Of a stretch of DNA of 64,000 nucleotides, positions 33,142-42,001 are shown piece after piece. The position numbers and the translations under genes were made by a program. Within the stretch, counting starts at the first letter, position 1. Each line of letters starts with the position of its first letter. The DNA comes from VRUE01 sp963732225 (GTDB taxonomy: Bacteria > Actinomycetota > Thermoleophilia > Solirubrobacterales > 70-9). Under the pieces are notes generated by a model that searched no databases, had not been told where the DNA came from, and saw nothing but the letters and a program-made list of their open reading frames with translations. The stretch is taken from the NCBI GenBank assembly GCA_963732225.1, contig CAVSYR010000005.1, positions 868,001-932,000 of the forward strand, written 5' to 3'.

Positions 33142-34059
33142 TCAGACCTTCAGGAAGCGGCGCAGGGTGACACCGGAGCCCACCGCGGAGACCAGCACCG
33201 AGGCGGCGAAGAGGATCGCCACCAGGGCGGGAAAGGAGAGGGTGCTGTTGTTCTGCGCCGCGAGGAAGGAGAAGGTGTCGCTCAGCGGGTCGACGATCGT
33301 GATCTTGCCCAGCCACAGGATAAGTATGGCGATCAGACCACCCGCGAAGCCGACGACGACGCCCTCGATCATGAAGGGCCAGCGGATGAACCAGCGGGTC
33401 GCGCCGACCAGCCGCATCACCTCGACCTCGCGGCGGCGGGTGTAGATCGAGAGCCGGATCGTGTTGCCGACCAGCATCAGCGAGGCGAGGATCAAAAGCG
33501 CGGTGATCACGGTCAGCACGATCTTCAGCGCGCTGGTCACCTGCTCGATCTGCTGCGACTCCTGCTGGCGGTCGAAGACGTCCTGGATGATCGGCGAGAT
33601 CGGCTGCGGCTTGCCGTTCGGGCCCGGCGGCGTGACCGCGGCGCGCACCGCGTCGAGGTTGCTCGCGTCGTCGGCCTTGATCTGGAAGTTGGCCGGCAGC
33701 GGGTTGTCGTGCAGTTGGGCGAGCAGGTCTTCGCTCTTGCTCTTGCCGAGGTCCTTTTCGAGTTCGGCCAGGGCTTTGCCCTTGCTGATGAAGGCCACCG
33801 AGGCGACGTGCGGGATCGCCTCCAGCTTGTTTTCCAGGGCCGAGATTTCGCCCTGCGTGGCGTCGTCGTAGAGCGCCACCCGGAACTCGAGGCTTTCGCG
33901 CACCGATTCGCTCTTTGCCTGTGTGGTCTGGAAGACCGGAATCAGCACGCCGAGCAGGATCACGGTGGTGACCGTGGTGACGATCGCCGCCATGCTCGGG
34001 GCGCCGTTGCGGCGCAGGGCTCGGAACGCCTCCTGGGTGAAGAAGAAGAATCGCGACAT
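33142..34059 (-). CDS. ftsX: Cell division protein FtsX
   Basis: 305 residues. Four membrane helices: one after the cytosolic start (AAIVTTVTTVILLGVLIPVF) and three in the FtsX/MacB-type C-terminal region (VLTVITALLILASLMLVG, IEGVVVGFAGGLIAILIL, LVAILFAASVLVSAVGSG). The large extracellular loop (about residues 45-180) is the part that contacts peptidoglycan hydrolases. The motif RRREVEVMRLVGATRWFIRWPF is typical. The gene begins directly after the ftsE stop. Confidence 0.96.
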   Translation of the reverse strand: MSRFFFFTQEAFRALRRNGAPSMAAIVTTVTTVILLGVLIPVFQTTQAKSESVRESLEFRVALYDDATQGEISALENKLEAIPHVASVAFISKGKALAELEKDLGKSKSEDLLAQLHDNPLPANFQIKADDASNLDAVRAAVTPPGPNGKPQPISPIIQDVFDRQQESQQIEQVTSALKIVLTVITALLILASLMLVGNTIRLSIYTRRREVEVMRLVGATRWFIRWPFMIEGVVVGFAGGLIAILILWLGKITIVDPLSDTFSFLAAQNNSTLSFPALVAILFAASVLVSAVGSGVTLRRFLKV

Positions 34060-34896
34060 CTAGATCAGCGCGTCGTGTCCGTTGGTCTGGCCCTCGGGGG
34101 CGACGCCCATCTCGGCCCTCATGCGCACGCCGAACTCGGTTGTCGACTCCTCGGTGTAGCCGCCGCTGACCTCGTCGCGAACGACGCGGCCCTCATACAG
34201 CTCAATCACGCGGCGGCGCATGTTGTCGACCATCTCGCGGTCGTGGGTGACGACGACAACGGTCGTGCCGGTCTTGTTGATCCGGTAGAGCAGCTGCATC
34301 ACGCCGATCGAGGTGACTGGGTCGAGGTTGCCGCTGGGCTCGTCGGCGAGCAGTAGCGGTGGGTGGTTGACGAAGGCGCGGGCGATCGAGACGCGCTGCT
34401 GCTCGCCGCCGGAGAGCTGGTCCGGGTAGCTGCGCAGCTTGGTCGAGAGGCCGACCAGGCGCAGCGTCTCCGGCACCTGGCTGCGAATCTGGCTGCGCGA
34501 GGCGCCGATCACCTGCAGCGCGTAGGCAACGTTGTCGTAGACGGTGCGATCAGGCAGCAGCTTGAAGTCCTGGAAGACGGTGCCGATGTTGCGCCGCAGC
34601 TGCGGGATTTTCTTCTGCGGCAGAGCGCCGATGTCGCGGCCGGCGATGCGGACGGTGCCGTCCGTTGCCGCCTCGTCGCGGATCAGCGTCTTGATCAGGG
34701 TCGACTTGCCGCAGCCGGTCGGGCCAACGAGGAAGACGAACTCACCGCGGTCGACGGCCAGCGAGACCCGGTCGAGCGCCATGTGGCCGCCCGGGTAGAC
34801 CTTGGTCACGTCGCGCAGCTCGATGATCGGCTTGCCTCCCGGCCGCCGTCGCTGCGGCTCCTCGCCGCTCGTCTTTCGCTTTCTCGATCTGGCCAT
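34060..34896 (-). CDS. ftsE: Cell division ATP-binding protein FtsE
   Basis: 278 residues. ABC motifs: LVGPTGCGKSTLIKTLIRDE, GTVFQDFKLLPDRTVYDNVA, QLSGGEQQRVSIARAFVNHP, LLLADEPSGNLDP and VVVTHDREMVDNMRRRVIEL, all FtsE-like. A 20-residue basic N-terminal tail and an acidic C-terminal extension (~40 residues) are extra. With FtsX it couples ATP hydrolysis to wall hydrolase activation at division. An A/T-rich direct repeat lies about 90-110 bp upstream. Confidence 0.96.
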   Translation of the reverse strand: MARSRKRKTSGEEPQRRRPGGKPIIELRDVTKVYPGGHMALDRVSLAVDRGEFVFLVGPTGCGKSTLIKTLIRDEAATDGTVRIAGRDIGALPQKKIPQLRRNIGTVFQDFKLLPDRTVYDNVAYALQVIGASRSQIRSQVPETLRLVGLSTKLRSYPDQLSGGEQQRVSIARAFVNHPPLLLADEPSGNLDPVTSIGVMQLLYRINKTGTTVVVVTHDREMVDNMRRRVIELYEGRVVRDEVSGGYTEESTTEFGVRMRAEMGVAPEGQTNGHDALI

Positions 34897-34983
34897 GCTC
34901 GCGGACCCTTCTGCGCATACAGGGTGACTCCTGCGCCCCGTCGGGCGCGCAATTACGCGCCCAAGTCAGGTGAGCGACAGACT

Positions 34984-35005
34984 AGCGAATTATTAGCGAT
35001 TACTT
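34984..35005. promoter_or_regulatory. 11-bp tandem repeat upstream of ftsE
   Basis: AGCGAATTATT immediately followed by AGCGATTACTT: two 11-bp units sharing AGCGA-TTA-TT-like bases, in a markedly A/T-rich tract. The 11-bp period is what OmpR-family dimers recognise. A perfect palindrome GGGCGCG-N6-CGCGCCC (34943-34962) lies between it and the ftsE start. Both may control the division operon. Confidence 0.4.
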
Positions 35006-35024
35006 ATAATAAGCGTGGGGCGGC

Positions 35025-36887
35025 TTAGCCACGCGCCCTGCAGGTCCGATTCAGCACCGCGTCGAGTGTGAGGTTGCCGGCGAAGGAGAAGCTGGTCTTC
35101 GCCAACGGGAAGGCGGCGCTGGGAAAGCCAGCGGGGGCCGGGCAACCGGCGCTGAGGAAGCTGCGCGAATGGCCGTGATAACTGAAACGGCGCCGCAGGT
35201 TCATCCGCAGGCCGGTGACGTACCCCCAGCTGCCGGTCGCCTGGGGCAGGGAGGCTTCGAGGGTCGTCCCAAAGGTGCCGTGACCTTTCCTCAGCACGAA
35301 GGGCAGCACGGTCGAGGTCGGCGCCGGCTCGGTGCCGTAGATATGAGCAAGGATCGCGGGCTTGCCGTTGACCTTGCCGTTGAAGGCGAGGACCTTGCCG
35401 GCGGACGGAAACGGCGACTGCTGGGGCAGCTTGACGTTGGCCGAGAATTGACCTTCGCCTACCAGGGAGCGGCGACAGGCAGAGAGGGCGCCGTCCGTGG
35501 TCGAGGGCTGGATCTGATCGACGCGGCAGACCGGCAGACCGGCAGAGCTGAAGTGCCCGTTGCGATTGATCGCGATCGTGATCCGCCGCAGCTGCGGTGG
35601 GTCCTGCCCTCCCGTGGCGCTGATCTTGGCATCGACGACGATCCCGACCGGCGCCGTGCCATGGCGGGGCAGCACATGCGGGGTCAGCTTGCCGTCGAAA
35701 CCGACCCGCACGCCGTGGCGCTGTTCGATCACCGAAGCGGAGGCGCCGCGGGCACGAGCAGCACCCGGCGCCGCGCCGGCGTTCGCCCGCGCGGCCAGGG
35801 CGCCGCCTGACGAGTCCTCCTCCCCCTCGGCGGGGGACGAAGCGGGCGGGGCAAACGATTCGAAGGGGCCGTACTTGACGACGTTCGCATCTTCGCTGTT
35901 GCCCGTCGTGACGTAGAGGTCGCCGCTGGCGGAGTCCACCGCTATCCCGGACGGTTCGCCGAAGATGGGCCCGGGCTTCTCCACCCCCGTCGGCCCAACG
36001 GTCCGAACTCGCAACCTGTCCAGGTAGGCGCCGTCCCCATCGAACTCGTATATGGCCGCTTCGGGAAATTCGGCGCGGGGTTTGAGGTCATCGACGACGA
36101 GTACGTGCCCTTTGCCTTCTGTTGCGCTCTCGTCGACAGCCAGAGATGCGTTGACCAGCGAGCTGAAGCCGCCCTCTGGCGGCTGCTCGAGCGCGCCCAC
36201 CGGAACCGCCGGATTGCCCGCGAGGTCGAAGATCTTGACCGTCCCTTCCCCCGCATCGGGAACATCGGGAACGTAGACGAGGCCCGACTGGGAGTCGACC
36301 GCGACGCCGTAAGCATTGACCAGATTGCCGTCGCCGATTTTTGCCGCCGGCGGCTCGCCCGGTACCACTGGGGCGTCGTAGACCGCCACGTAGGTTCGGT
36401 CGTCGACGTAAACGTTGCCTTCGTCGTCGACCGCGACGCCGGTCGATTGCCCGGGGTCAACGACTGCTTCCCCCGGCAGGGTCAGCACCCGCTGGTGGAA
36501 TTCGTTGGCGTAGAGGTTGCCGGCGCCGTCGACCGCGAGGCCGCACACGGCGTTGAGTTCGTTGATCGGTTCGAGGACCGGCGGCGGGTTGCCCCCGGCG
36601 AGGAAGTCCGAGCCCAGGTAGGTGCCCGAGACGGTGTAGGTATGGACAGCGCGGTGGTAGTAGTCGGAGACGAAGAGGTCATGCGTCGCCGAACGGATGG
36701 CCAGCCCACAGGCGCCTTCGATCTGCCCTTCGGTTTGGAAGGGCAGTTGACTCACGTCCAACCACTCTTCCGGCCCGCCCGCTTCCTGCACCAAGGGCTC
36801 GCGGGACGCCGCGGCGTGCGTCGATCCGATCGTCATTCCGACGCTCAGCGCGCAGAGCAATACCACCGAGAAGCGTCGAATCCTCAT
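35025..36887 (-). CDS. Secreted NHL-repeat protein with a C-terminal cysteine module
   Basis: 620 residues. Signal peptide (RRFSVVLLCALSVGMTIGST), then a six-bladed-type NHL propeller seen as repeated GLAVDGAGNLYANEF, GVAVDDEGNVYVDDR, GVAVDSQSGLVYVPD and GIAVDSASGDLYVTT. A Ala/Gly/Pro linker leads to a beta-rich C-terminal region with the paired-Cys module LPVCRVDQI...ACRRSLVGEGQF (Cys near 453 and 471) that is also found four times in the next gene upstream. I chose the ATG at 36887 because it overlaps the preceding stop (ATGA). Likely an extracellular or wall-associated protein. Confidence 0.8.
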   Translation of the reverse strand: MRIRRFSVVLLCALSVGMTIGSTHAAASREPLVQEAGGPEEWLDVSQLPFQTEGQIEGACGLAIRSATHDLFVSDYYHRAVHTYTVSGTYLGSDFLAGGNPPPVLEPINELNAVCGLAVDGAGNLYANEFHQRVLTLPGEAVVDPGQSTGVAVDDEGNVYVDDRTYVAVYDAPVVPGEPPAAKIGDGNLVNAYGVAVDSQSGLVYVPDVPDAGEGTVKIFDLAGNPAVPVGALEQPPEGGFSSLVNASLAVDESATEGKGHVLVVDDLKPRAEFPEAAIYEFDGDGAYLDRLRVRTVGPTGVEKPGPIFGEPSGIAVDSASGDLYVTTGNSEDANVVKYGPFESFAPPASSPAEGEEDSSGGALAARANAGAAPGAARARGASASVIEQRHGVRVGFDGKLTPHVLPRHGTAPVGIVVDAKISATGGQDPPQLRRITIAINRNGHFSSAGLPVCRVDQIQPSTTDGALSACRRSLVGEGQFSANVKLPQQSPFPSAGKVLAFNGKVNGKPAILAHIYGTEPAPTSTVLPFVLRKGHGTFGTTLEASLPQATGSWGYVTGLRMNLRRRFSYHGHSRSFLSAGCPAPAGFPSAAFPLAKTSFSFAGNLTLDAVLNRTCRARG

Positions 36888-39721
36888 CTTTTGCGATGCC
36901 CTTTCTTCTTCTTGCATTCAGCCTTCAGTTCCGGGTGCAGGCGCCAACCGCGATTGGCATGCCCGATGAACTTGGCGACGACCGGCTGCCTCTTGCGGCA
37001 GAGATTTTCCGCGTTGATCAGCAGGCCGCGCTTGCCCGCGTTCAGCTTCAGCACGAACTTGCTCACCGGAGCATCGGGAACGATCGGGAAAGTGCCGCGG
37101 AGGCCTCCCTTGACGGAGTCAATCCGACCGGCGACATCGACCTCAACCCCGTGGCCGCGCAGGGCGAAGACGAGGTCCGGCAGGGTGTGCGAGGAGGAAC
37201 GCAGGTAGGCAGGGCCTTCCATCGGAGCTTCGAGCAGCGGCGTGAAGGCACGCACGTGCCCGTAAATCGAGCCCTTCGGGCAGTTGTGGGCGGCGAACTG
37301 CGCCGTGGTGCAAATCGTCTCGATATTGCCCTGTTCGAGGAAGAGCGATGGAGGCAGGGTCACCTGTGCCGAACGGATATTGGCCTCGCCGGACCGCGGG
37401 CGGACCACCACCTGGAGCGAGGCGTGGGCGCCGCGCTTGGTGCCACCCTTCATCTTCAGGGAGATCCGCGGTTTGAAGTCGAGCGAGGCACAGTCAAATG
37501 CCTGGAAGGGAGAGGTCGCCGTCGCCAGCGTGTTGTCGTTGGGATCTCCGAAGCGCAGCCCGGACCCGTTCATCGCCGAGGCGACGGTGAATTTTTCGCA
37601 GCTGGTCGGGTTGAGGGTGAAATTCGCGCGGTCGATGTAGGCGCGGATGTCGCGCAGGTGGATCGGGATGCCGCCGATGATGTGGGGGATCGGATCGGTG
37701 CCGGTGGCGTCGATCGATGCCTGCGCGGTCACCGGGTCGATGCGCACGGCGGAGCGCACGATGACCACCCCCAGGTCGAAGGGCCCGACCAAGGCCGAGT
37801 CGATCGCCACGACCGAGAAGGCGGAGCCGCGATAGGGACCGGCGAGGTAGAGGTTGCCGGGCGCGTAGGCGAGCACCGAGCCGACCCCGTAGCCGGAGGT
37901 CGTGTGGCCGATCAGGCTCGCCGCCGGACAGGAGGGATGATCGCGCTCCGCCACCCCCGAGTTGCGCCGCGCCGCTTCGATCGCGGCCTCCGGGCAGTAG
38001 GGGATGTTGGCGATCTTGCCGAGCAGACCCGGCGGGAACTGGGCCGAGTAGGAGACGATCTCCTGCTCGTTCACCTTGCGCGTCAGGTGCATGTAGAAGG
38101 GCGTGTAGGCACCGGCGCGCGAGTTGAGCATGCCCCCTTTGGCTTCTGGTGCGAAGGGCGCCAAGCCGACAGGGCAGGGGCCGCCGCCCACTCCCGCCGC
38201 GATCGAGGCGGGCAGTGATTCGTGCCTGACTACGTTGGGGTCTCGCCACGGCGTCAAATCAGCCTCGGTCGAGACCGGACCGCAGGACGGAGGGGTCGCC
38301 AGTGGGCTGCGCTGGCCTTCGCGGAAGTGGATGCTGAGGTCCGAGTAGGGCAGCTGTGGCAATTTGTCGAAGATCGCGGTGAGGCTGCCGGTGGCGGGGT
38401 CGGGGCTCAGTTCCCCGGCGACCTTGACCAGGATGCCCCGCGGGATCGACTTGGCGACCAAGTAGACGGCGAGCAGGCTGCCGAATTCGTTGTCGTAGGG
38501 CGCGGCCAGGTAGATGCTGCCAGCGATCGGCCCGGCGACGATCGGGCTGGCGACGCTGAAGTCGCCGATCTTCGACTCACTTGGGCAACCGGCCCCAAAG
38601 GCCGAGCTCGCCGTCTCGCCCTGTTCATACTGAGCCCGGCTGCAAACACCCAGGCCGGCACCGACGGAGGGATTGATGCTCACCCCCTCGGGCAGGGTCA
38701 CCACCGCCTTGCGCACCGGCGTGGGGGCGCAGCCGGTTGCGAAGACCGGACCGGCGAAACAGACCGGGTCGGTAACCCCATGCGTATCGACTTCGATGTC
38801 GAATGCGTACCCCGAGGGCGAGGAGGCGCGGGGGTTGCTCAGCTGCGCGATTGCATGTGGCTGGAATTCGAGCTTGCTGCAGCCGCCGAGCGCGGCTTTG
38901 CCCGGTGTCGGCCGGGTCAGCGCACCCGCTTGCTGCCAAGAGCTCGCCACCGCGACGAAATTCATCGGCTCTTCGCAGGAGGTGGGCAGACTCAGGTAGG
39001 CACGGGGTTCAAAACCGCTTTTTGACGGCGGCCCCACCAAACATTTGGCCCAGCCCTGGCCGGGTTCGACCTCGTTGAGGCAGTCGCCACGCCGTTCGTT
39101 GTTCACCACCGACCAGGGCACGCCCCAGATCGCCACGCTCAAGCCCGATAGGCGCAGATCCTGCGGGATATCCGTGGCCTTGAGCGTGATCCCATATTCG
39201 CCTCCGAACTGGCGGATCGACGGCACGAAGACAATCGGCTCGCCGAAGGGACTCGCGCCCAGCTCAGCGGGCTCGCCGCGCTTGGGAACGAGGTTGAAGA
39301 GGCCGAAGGTGCGAGTTTCCGTCCCAGCGGCGGAAGAGCGAACCGTCAGCGTGCCCACCTGGCTCCTATCGACGCAGCTCTCCCCCGACTGACTTGCTTC
39401 CCATGGTGAGGCCCGCGGAGTGCTGAATTCTTTCGCGCTGCAGTAGGTCTGGGCGAGCGCTGTCGGGTTTTCGAACAGACCCGGTGGCATTTCGAGGCTG
39501 AGATCCTCGAGCCCGTTTTCGCCGGACGGCCCGGTGCCATCGAAATCGACGTTGAAGGTCAATTCCGTCGGATGCGAGCCAGCCTGCGTCGCCACCTGGT
39601 TGGCGTCGTAGACATTGGCATCGAAGCCTTCGGCTCCGGGTCGGAATTCGAACGCCAGGGCCTGGCCGGGAACGAGCAGCGCCACTCCGAGGACGGAGAT
39701 GAGCGCGATCCAGCCCCTCAA
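36884..39721 (-). CDS. Large secreted protein with four cysteine modules
   Basis: 945 residues from a TTG at 39721 that overlaps the previous stop (TTGA). Signal peptide: IALISVLGVALLVPGQALA, then beta-rich sequence. Four copies of a module are visible: hPPG[LV]-x8-14-C-x3-[QEA]-[FYI] followed by C-x3-S-x-[IVY]-G, with Cys pairs near residues 94/116, 357/378, 574/598 and 803/813 (YCSAKEF, VCSRAQY, YCPEAAI, ICTTAQF). After modules 2 and 3 the motif GSIYLAAPY / GNLYLAGPY recurs. The C-terminus is basic (CKKKKGHRKR). No known domain recognised. The Cys pairs suggest disulfides outside the cell; role unknown, possibly envelope or spore-like coat. Confidence 0.75.
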   Translation of the reverse strand: MRGWIALISVLGVALLVPGQALAFEFRPGAEGFDANVYDANQVATQAGSHPTELTFNVDFDGTGPSGENGLEDLSLEMPPGLFENPTALAQTYCSAKEFSTPRASPWEASQSGESCVDRSQVGTLTVRSSAAGTETRTFGLFNLVPKRGEPAELGASPFGEPIVFVPSIRQFGGEYGITLKATDIPQDLRLSGLSVAIWGVPWSVVNNERRGDCLNEVEPGQGWAKCLVGPPSKSGFEPRAYLSLPTSCEEPMNFVAVASSWQQAGALTRPTPGKAALGGCSKLEFQPHAIAQLSNPRASSPSGYAFDIEVDTHGVTDPVCFAGPVFATGCAPTPVRKAVVTLPEGVSINPSVGAGLGVCSRAQYEQGETASSAFGAGCPSESKIGDFSVASPIVAGPIAGSIYLAAPYDNEFGSLLAVYLVAKSIPRGILVKVAGELSPDPATGSLTAIFDKLPQLPYSDLSIHFREGQRSPLATPPSCGPVSTEADLTPWRDPNVVRHESLPASIAAGVGGGPCPVGLAPFAPEAKGGMLNSRAGAYTPFYMHLTRKVNEQEIVSYSAQFPPGLLGKIANIPYCPEAAIEAARRNSGVAERDHPSCPAASLIGHTTSGYGVGSVLAYAPGNLYLAGPYRGSAFSVVAIDSALVGPFDLGVVIVRSAVRIDPVTAQASIDATGTDPIPHIIGGIPIHLRDIRAYIDRANFTLNPTSCEKFTVASAMNGSGLRFGDPNDNTLATATSPFQAFDCASLDFKPRISLKMKGGTKRGAHASLQVVVRPRSGEANIRSAQVTLPPSLFLEQGNIETICTTAQFAAHNCPKGSIYGHVRAFTPLLEAPMEGPAYLRSSSHTLPDLVFALRGHGVEVDVAGRIDSVKGGLRGTFPIVPDAPVSKFVLKLNAGKRGLLINAENLCRKRQPVVAKFIGHANRGWRLHPELKAECKKKKGHRKR

Positions 39722-40029
39722 CGTGTGGATCTCCTGGCTGCCCCATGCTTGCCATGCCCCCGCGCACCGTGCCGCTTGCCCTTTCGGTGCTTTTTCTTTT
39801 TCGCCTTCGGTTCGTAGACGTGCAGCGGCGGGTTGCCGGGGTTGGGGACCAGGGTGCCGGGAGTCGGGTCTTCGGGTTCGGGAGGGAGCGGTTGGCAGCT
39901 GTCGCCGACGCAGATCGGTTCTTCTTCCAATTCGGCGGCCGCACTGCCGGCCGCGCCCGGGCCTGCGAGCAGAAATGCGCAAGCAAGAACGGCGCCCACC
40001 ACGGTCTCCCTGAACCGAGCCACGATCAC
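39718..40029 (-). CDS. Small secreted basic protein
   Basis: 103 residues. Signal peptide VVGAVLACAFLLAGPGAAGSA, then an acidic stretch with two Cys (EEPICVGDSCQPLPPEPED), a Pro-rich segment and a strongly basic tail (KAKKKKHRKGKRHGARGHGK). First gene of the secreted operon; its TGA overlaps the next TTG start. GTG at 40029 (or 40023) sits 1-7 nt after a good -10, so the message is probably leaderless. Confidence 0.7.
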   Translation of the reverse strand: MIVARFRETVVGAVLACAFLLAGPGAAGSAAAELEEEPICVGDSCQPLPPEPEDPTPGTLVPNPGNPPLHVYEPKAKKKKHRKGKRHGARGHGKHGAARRSTR

Positions 40030-40030
40030 A

Positions 40031-40059
40031 GTTCTACGGTACCCCGACCGATTTATCAA
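40031..40059 (-). promoter_or_regulatory. Promoter of the secreted-protein operon
   Basis: Minus strand: TTGATA (40054-40059), a 17-bp spacer and TAGAAC (40031-40036). The GTG start follows the -10 almost at once, so transcription probably begins at or within a few bases of the start codon. Confidence 0.55.
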
Positions 40060-40076
40060 GAAACGTCTGCGTGCTT

Positions 40077-41957
40077 CTATGCCTGAGCGGGCTGCAGAGC
40101 CCGCTCAGCGGCGGCGGCGATGTGCTCGGCGTCGATACCTGCCGCAGCAAGAAGATCGGCCGGGGGGCCGCTGCCGGGGCGCTCACTGACCGCGAGGCGA
40201 GTGAGGCGAGTCTCAGTACCGGCTTCGGCAAGCACGCCGGCAACGGTCTCGCCGATGCCGCCCTCGGCCCAATGGTCCTCGACCGTGACCAGCGCCTGCG
40301 TCTCGCGGGCGGCGGTGCGCAGGGCCTCGGCGTCGACCGGCTTGACCGAGTAGAGATCGATCACCCGGGCGGTGACGCCCTTCTCGGCGAGCGAGTCGGC
40401 TGCGGTCAGGCATTCGCGCAGGGTGATCCCGGCGCCGATCAGGGTGATCGCGTCGTCGTCGCTCGAGCGAACCGTGTGGCTGCCGCCAATCTCGAAAGTC
40501 TGATCCGCGCCGTAGAGCACCGGCGTCGCCTCGCGGGTCGTGCGCAGGTAGCTAACACCGCGGTGCTGGCGCATCGCGTCGAGCAGCTGTACCGCCTGGT
40601 TGGCGTCGCTGGGGTAGAGCACGACGCTGCCGAACACAGCGCGCAGCGAGGCGATGTCTTCAAGCGCCATCTGCGAGGGCCCGTCGGGGCCGATCGAGAC
40701 ACCGACATGGGAGCCGCAGAGCTTCAGGTCGGCGTCGGAGATCGCCGCCATGCGAACGAAGTCGTAGGCGCGGCTGAGGAAGGCGCCGAAGGAGGAGGCG
40801 AAGGGCTTCCAGCCGCGGGTCTGCATGCCGACGGCGGCGGCGACCATCTGCTGCTCGGCGATGTACATCTCGAAGAAGCGGTCCGCGTGCTTGTCCGCGA
40901 ATTTTTCAGCGTAGGTCGAGTTGCCGACCTCGCCGTCGAGGGCGACTACCTTCTCGTCGATCGAGCCGATCCAGGCGAGGGCGTCGCCGTAGGCAGCGCG
41001 AGTAGCGACCTTCTCTCCCACCTCGTAGCTGGGCCGCTCGACCGCGGCGCGCTCGATCTCGAACGGCTTCGGTGCCGGCGGTGCCTGGACCTCGACCCTG
41101 ACGTCGCGGATCCCGCCCAGCTCCTCTACCGCGGTCTCGGGGTCGGCCAGCGGCTTGCCGTGCTGGTTTTCCTTGTCCTCGACCGCGGCGACGCCGGAGC
41201 CCTTCTTGGTGCGGGCGAAGATCACCGCCGGGCGGTCAGCCTCCTGGGCGCGCCCGTAGGCAGCGTCGATCGCCTCGAGGTCATGGCCGTCGATCTCCTG
41301 CACGTCCCAGCCGCAGGCCCTCGCCCGCGCCGCCAGAGAATCGGTCTCCCAGCCGTGCATGGTCGGGCCGCGCTGGCCGAGCCGGTTGACGTCGACGATC
41401 GCGACCAGGTTGCTCAGTTTCGCGAAGCCGGCGTGCTCGAAGGCCTCCCACATCGATCCCTCGGCCAGCTCGGAGTCGCCGCAGAGCACCCAGACCCGCA
41501 GGTCGGAGTGCTCGAGCCGATCGGCGGCGAGCGCGATGCCGACCGAGATCGGCAGGCCCTGGCCGAGCGAGCCGGTGGCGACGTCGACCCAGGGAAGTTC
41601 GGGTGTTGGGTGACCCTGCAGGCGCGAGCCGAACTCGCGGAAGGTGAGCAGCTCCTCGTCGTCGATTGCGCCAGCGGCCTTGTAGAGCGAGTAGAGCAGC
41701 GGCGAGGCGTGGCCCTTGGAGAAGACGAGGTGATCGTTTGCCGTGTTCTCCGGAGCGTCGAAGTCGTAGCGCAGGTACTTCGTGAAGAGCACCGCCATCA
41801 GGTCCGCCGCCGACATCGAGGAGGTCGGGTGGCCGGAGTTCGCCGCGGCGGCGGCGCGGACCGAGTCGACTCGAAGCTGCTGGGCTAGCTCTTGCACGGG
41901 CGGGGACAATATCGTTGCCGGGCGCCGCCTCCTCTGCTCCCACGCGGGCGCGCTCAT
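40077..41957 (-). CDS. tkt: Transketolase
   Basis: 626 residues. Thiamine-diphosphate domain: NSGHPTSSMSAADLMAVLF, LVFSKGHASPLLYSLYKAAG, WVLCGDSELAEGSMWEAFEH and VAIVDVNRLGQRGP; pyrimidine domain: DGEVGNSTYAEKFADKHADR, FFEMYIAEQQMVAAAVGMQT; C-terminal domain: LIGAGITLRECLTAADSLAE. It moves two-carbon ketol units in the pentose phosphate pathway. Shorter than E. coli TktA (663), with sequence closer to the archaeal-like/plant C-terminal split type joined in one chain. The ATG at 41957 has only GGGTGTG upstream; a GTG at 41897 is an alternative start. Confidence 0.94.
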   Translation of the reverse strand: MSAPAWEQRRRRPATILSPPVQELAQQLRVDSVRAAAAANSGHPTSSMSAADLMAVLFTKYLRYDFDAPENTANDHLVFSKGHASPLLYSLYKAAGAIDDEELLTFREFGSRLQGHPTPELPWVDVATGSLGQGLPISVGIALAADRLEHSDLRVWVLCGDSELAEGSMWEAFEHAGFAKLSNLVAIVDVNRLGQRGPTMHGWETDSLAARARACGWDVQEIDGHDLEAIDAAYGRAQEADRPAVIFARTKKGSGVAAVEDKENQHGKPLADPETAVEELGGIRDVRVEVQAPPAPKPFEIERAAVERPSYEVGEKVATRAAYGDALAWIGSIDEKVVALDGEVGNSTYAEKFADKHADRFFEMYIAEQQMVAAAVGMQTRGWKPFASSFGAFLSRAYDFVRMAAISDADLKLCGSHVGVSIGPDGPSQMALEDIASLRAVFGSVVLYPSDANQAVQLLDAMRQHRGVSYLRTTREATPVLYGADQTFEIGGSHTVRSSDDDAITLIGAGITLRECLTAADSLAEKGVTARVIDLYSVKPVDAEALRTAARETQALVTVEDHWAEGGIGETVAGVLAEAGTETRLTRLAVSERPGSGPPADLLAAAGIDAEHIAAAAERALQPAQA

Positions 41958-42001
41958 CACACCCGGCGATCTCGCGCCCGCGTTCCCGCGTCCGGGGGCG
42001 G

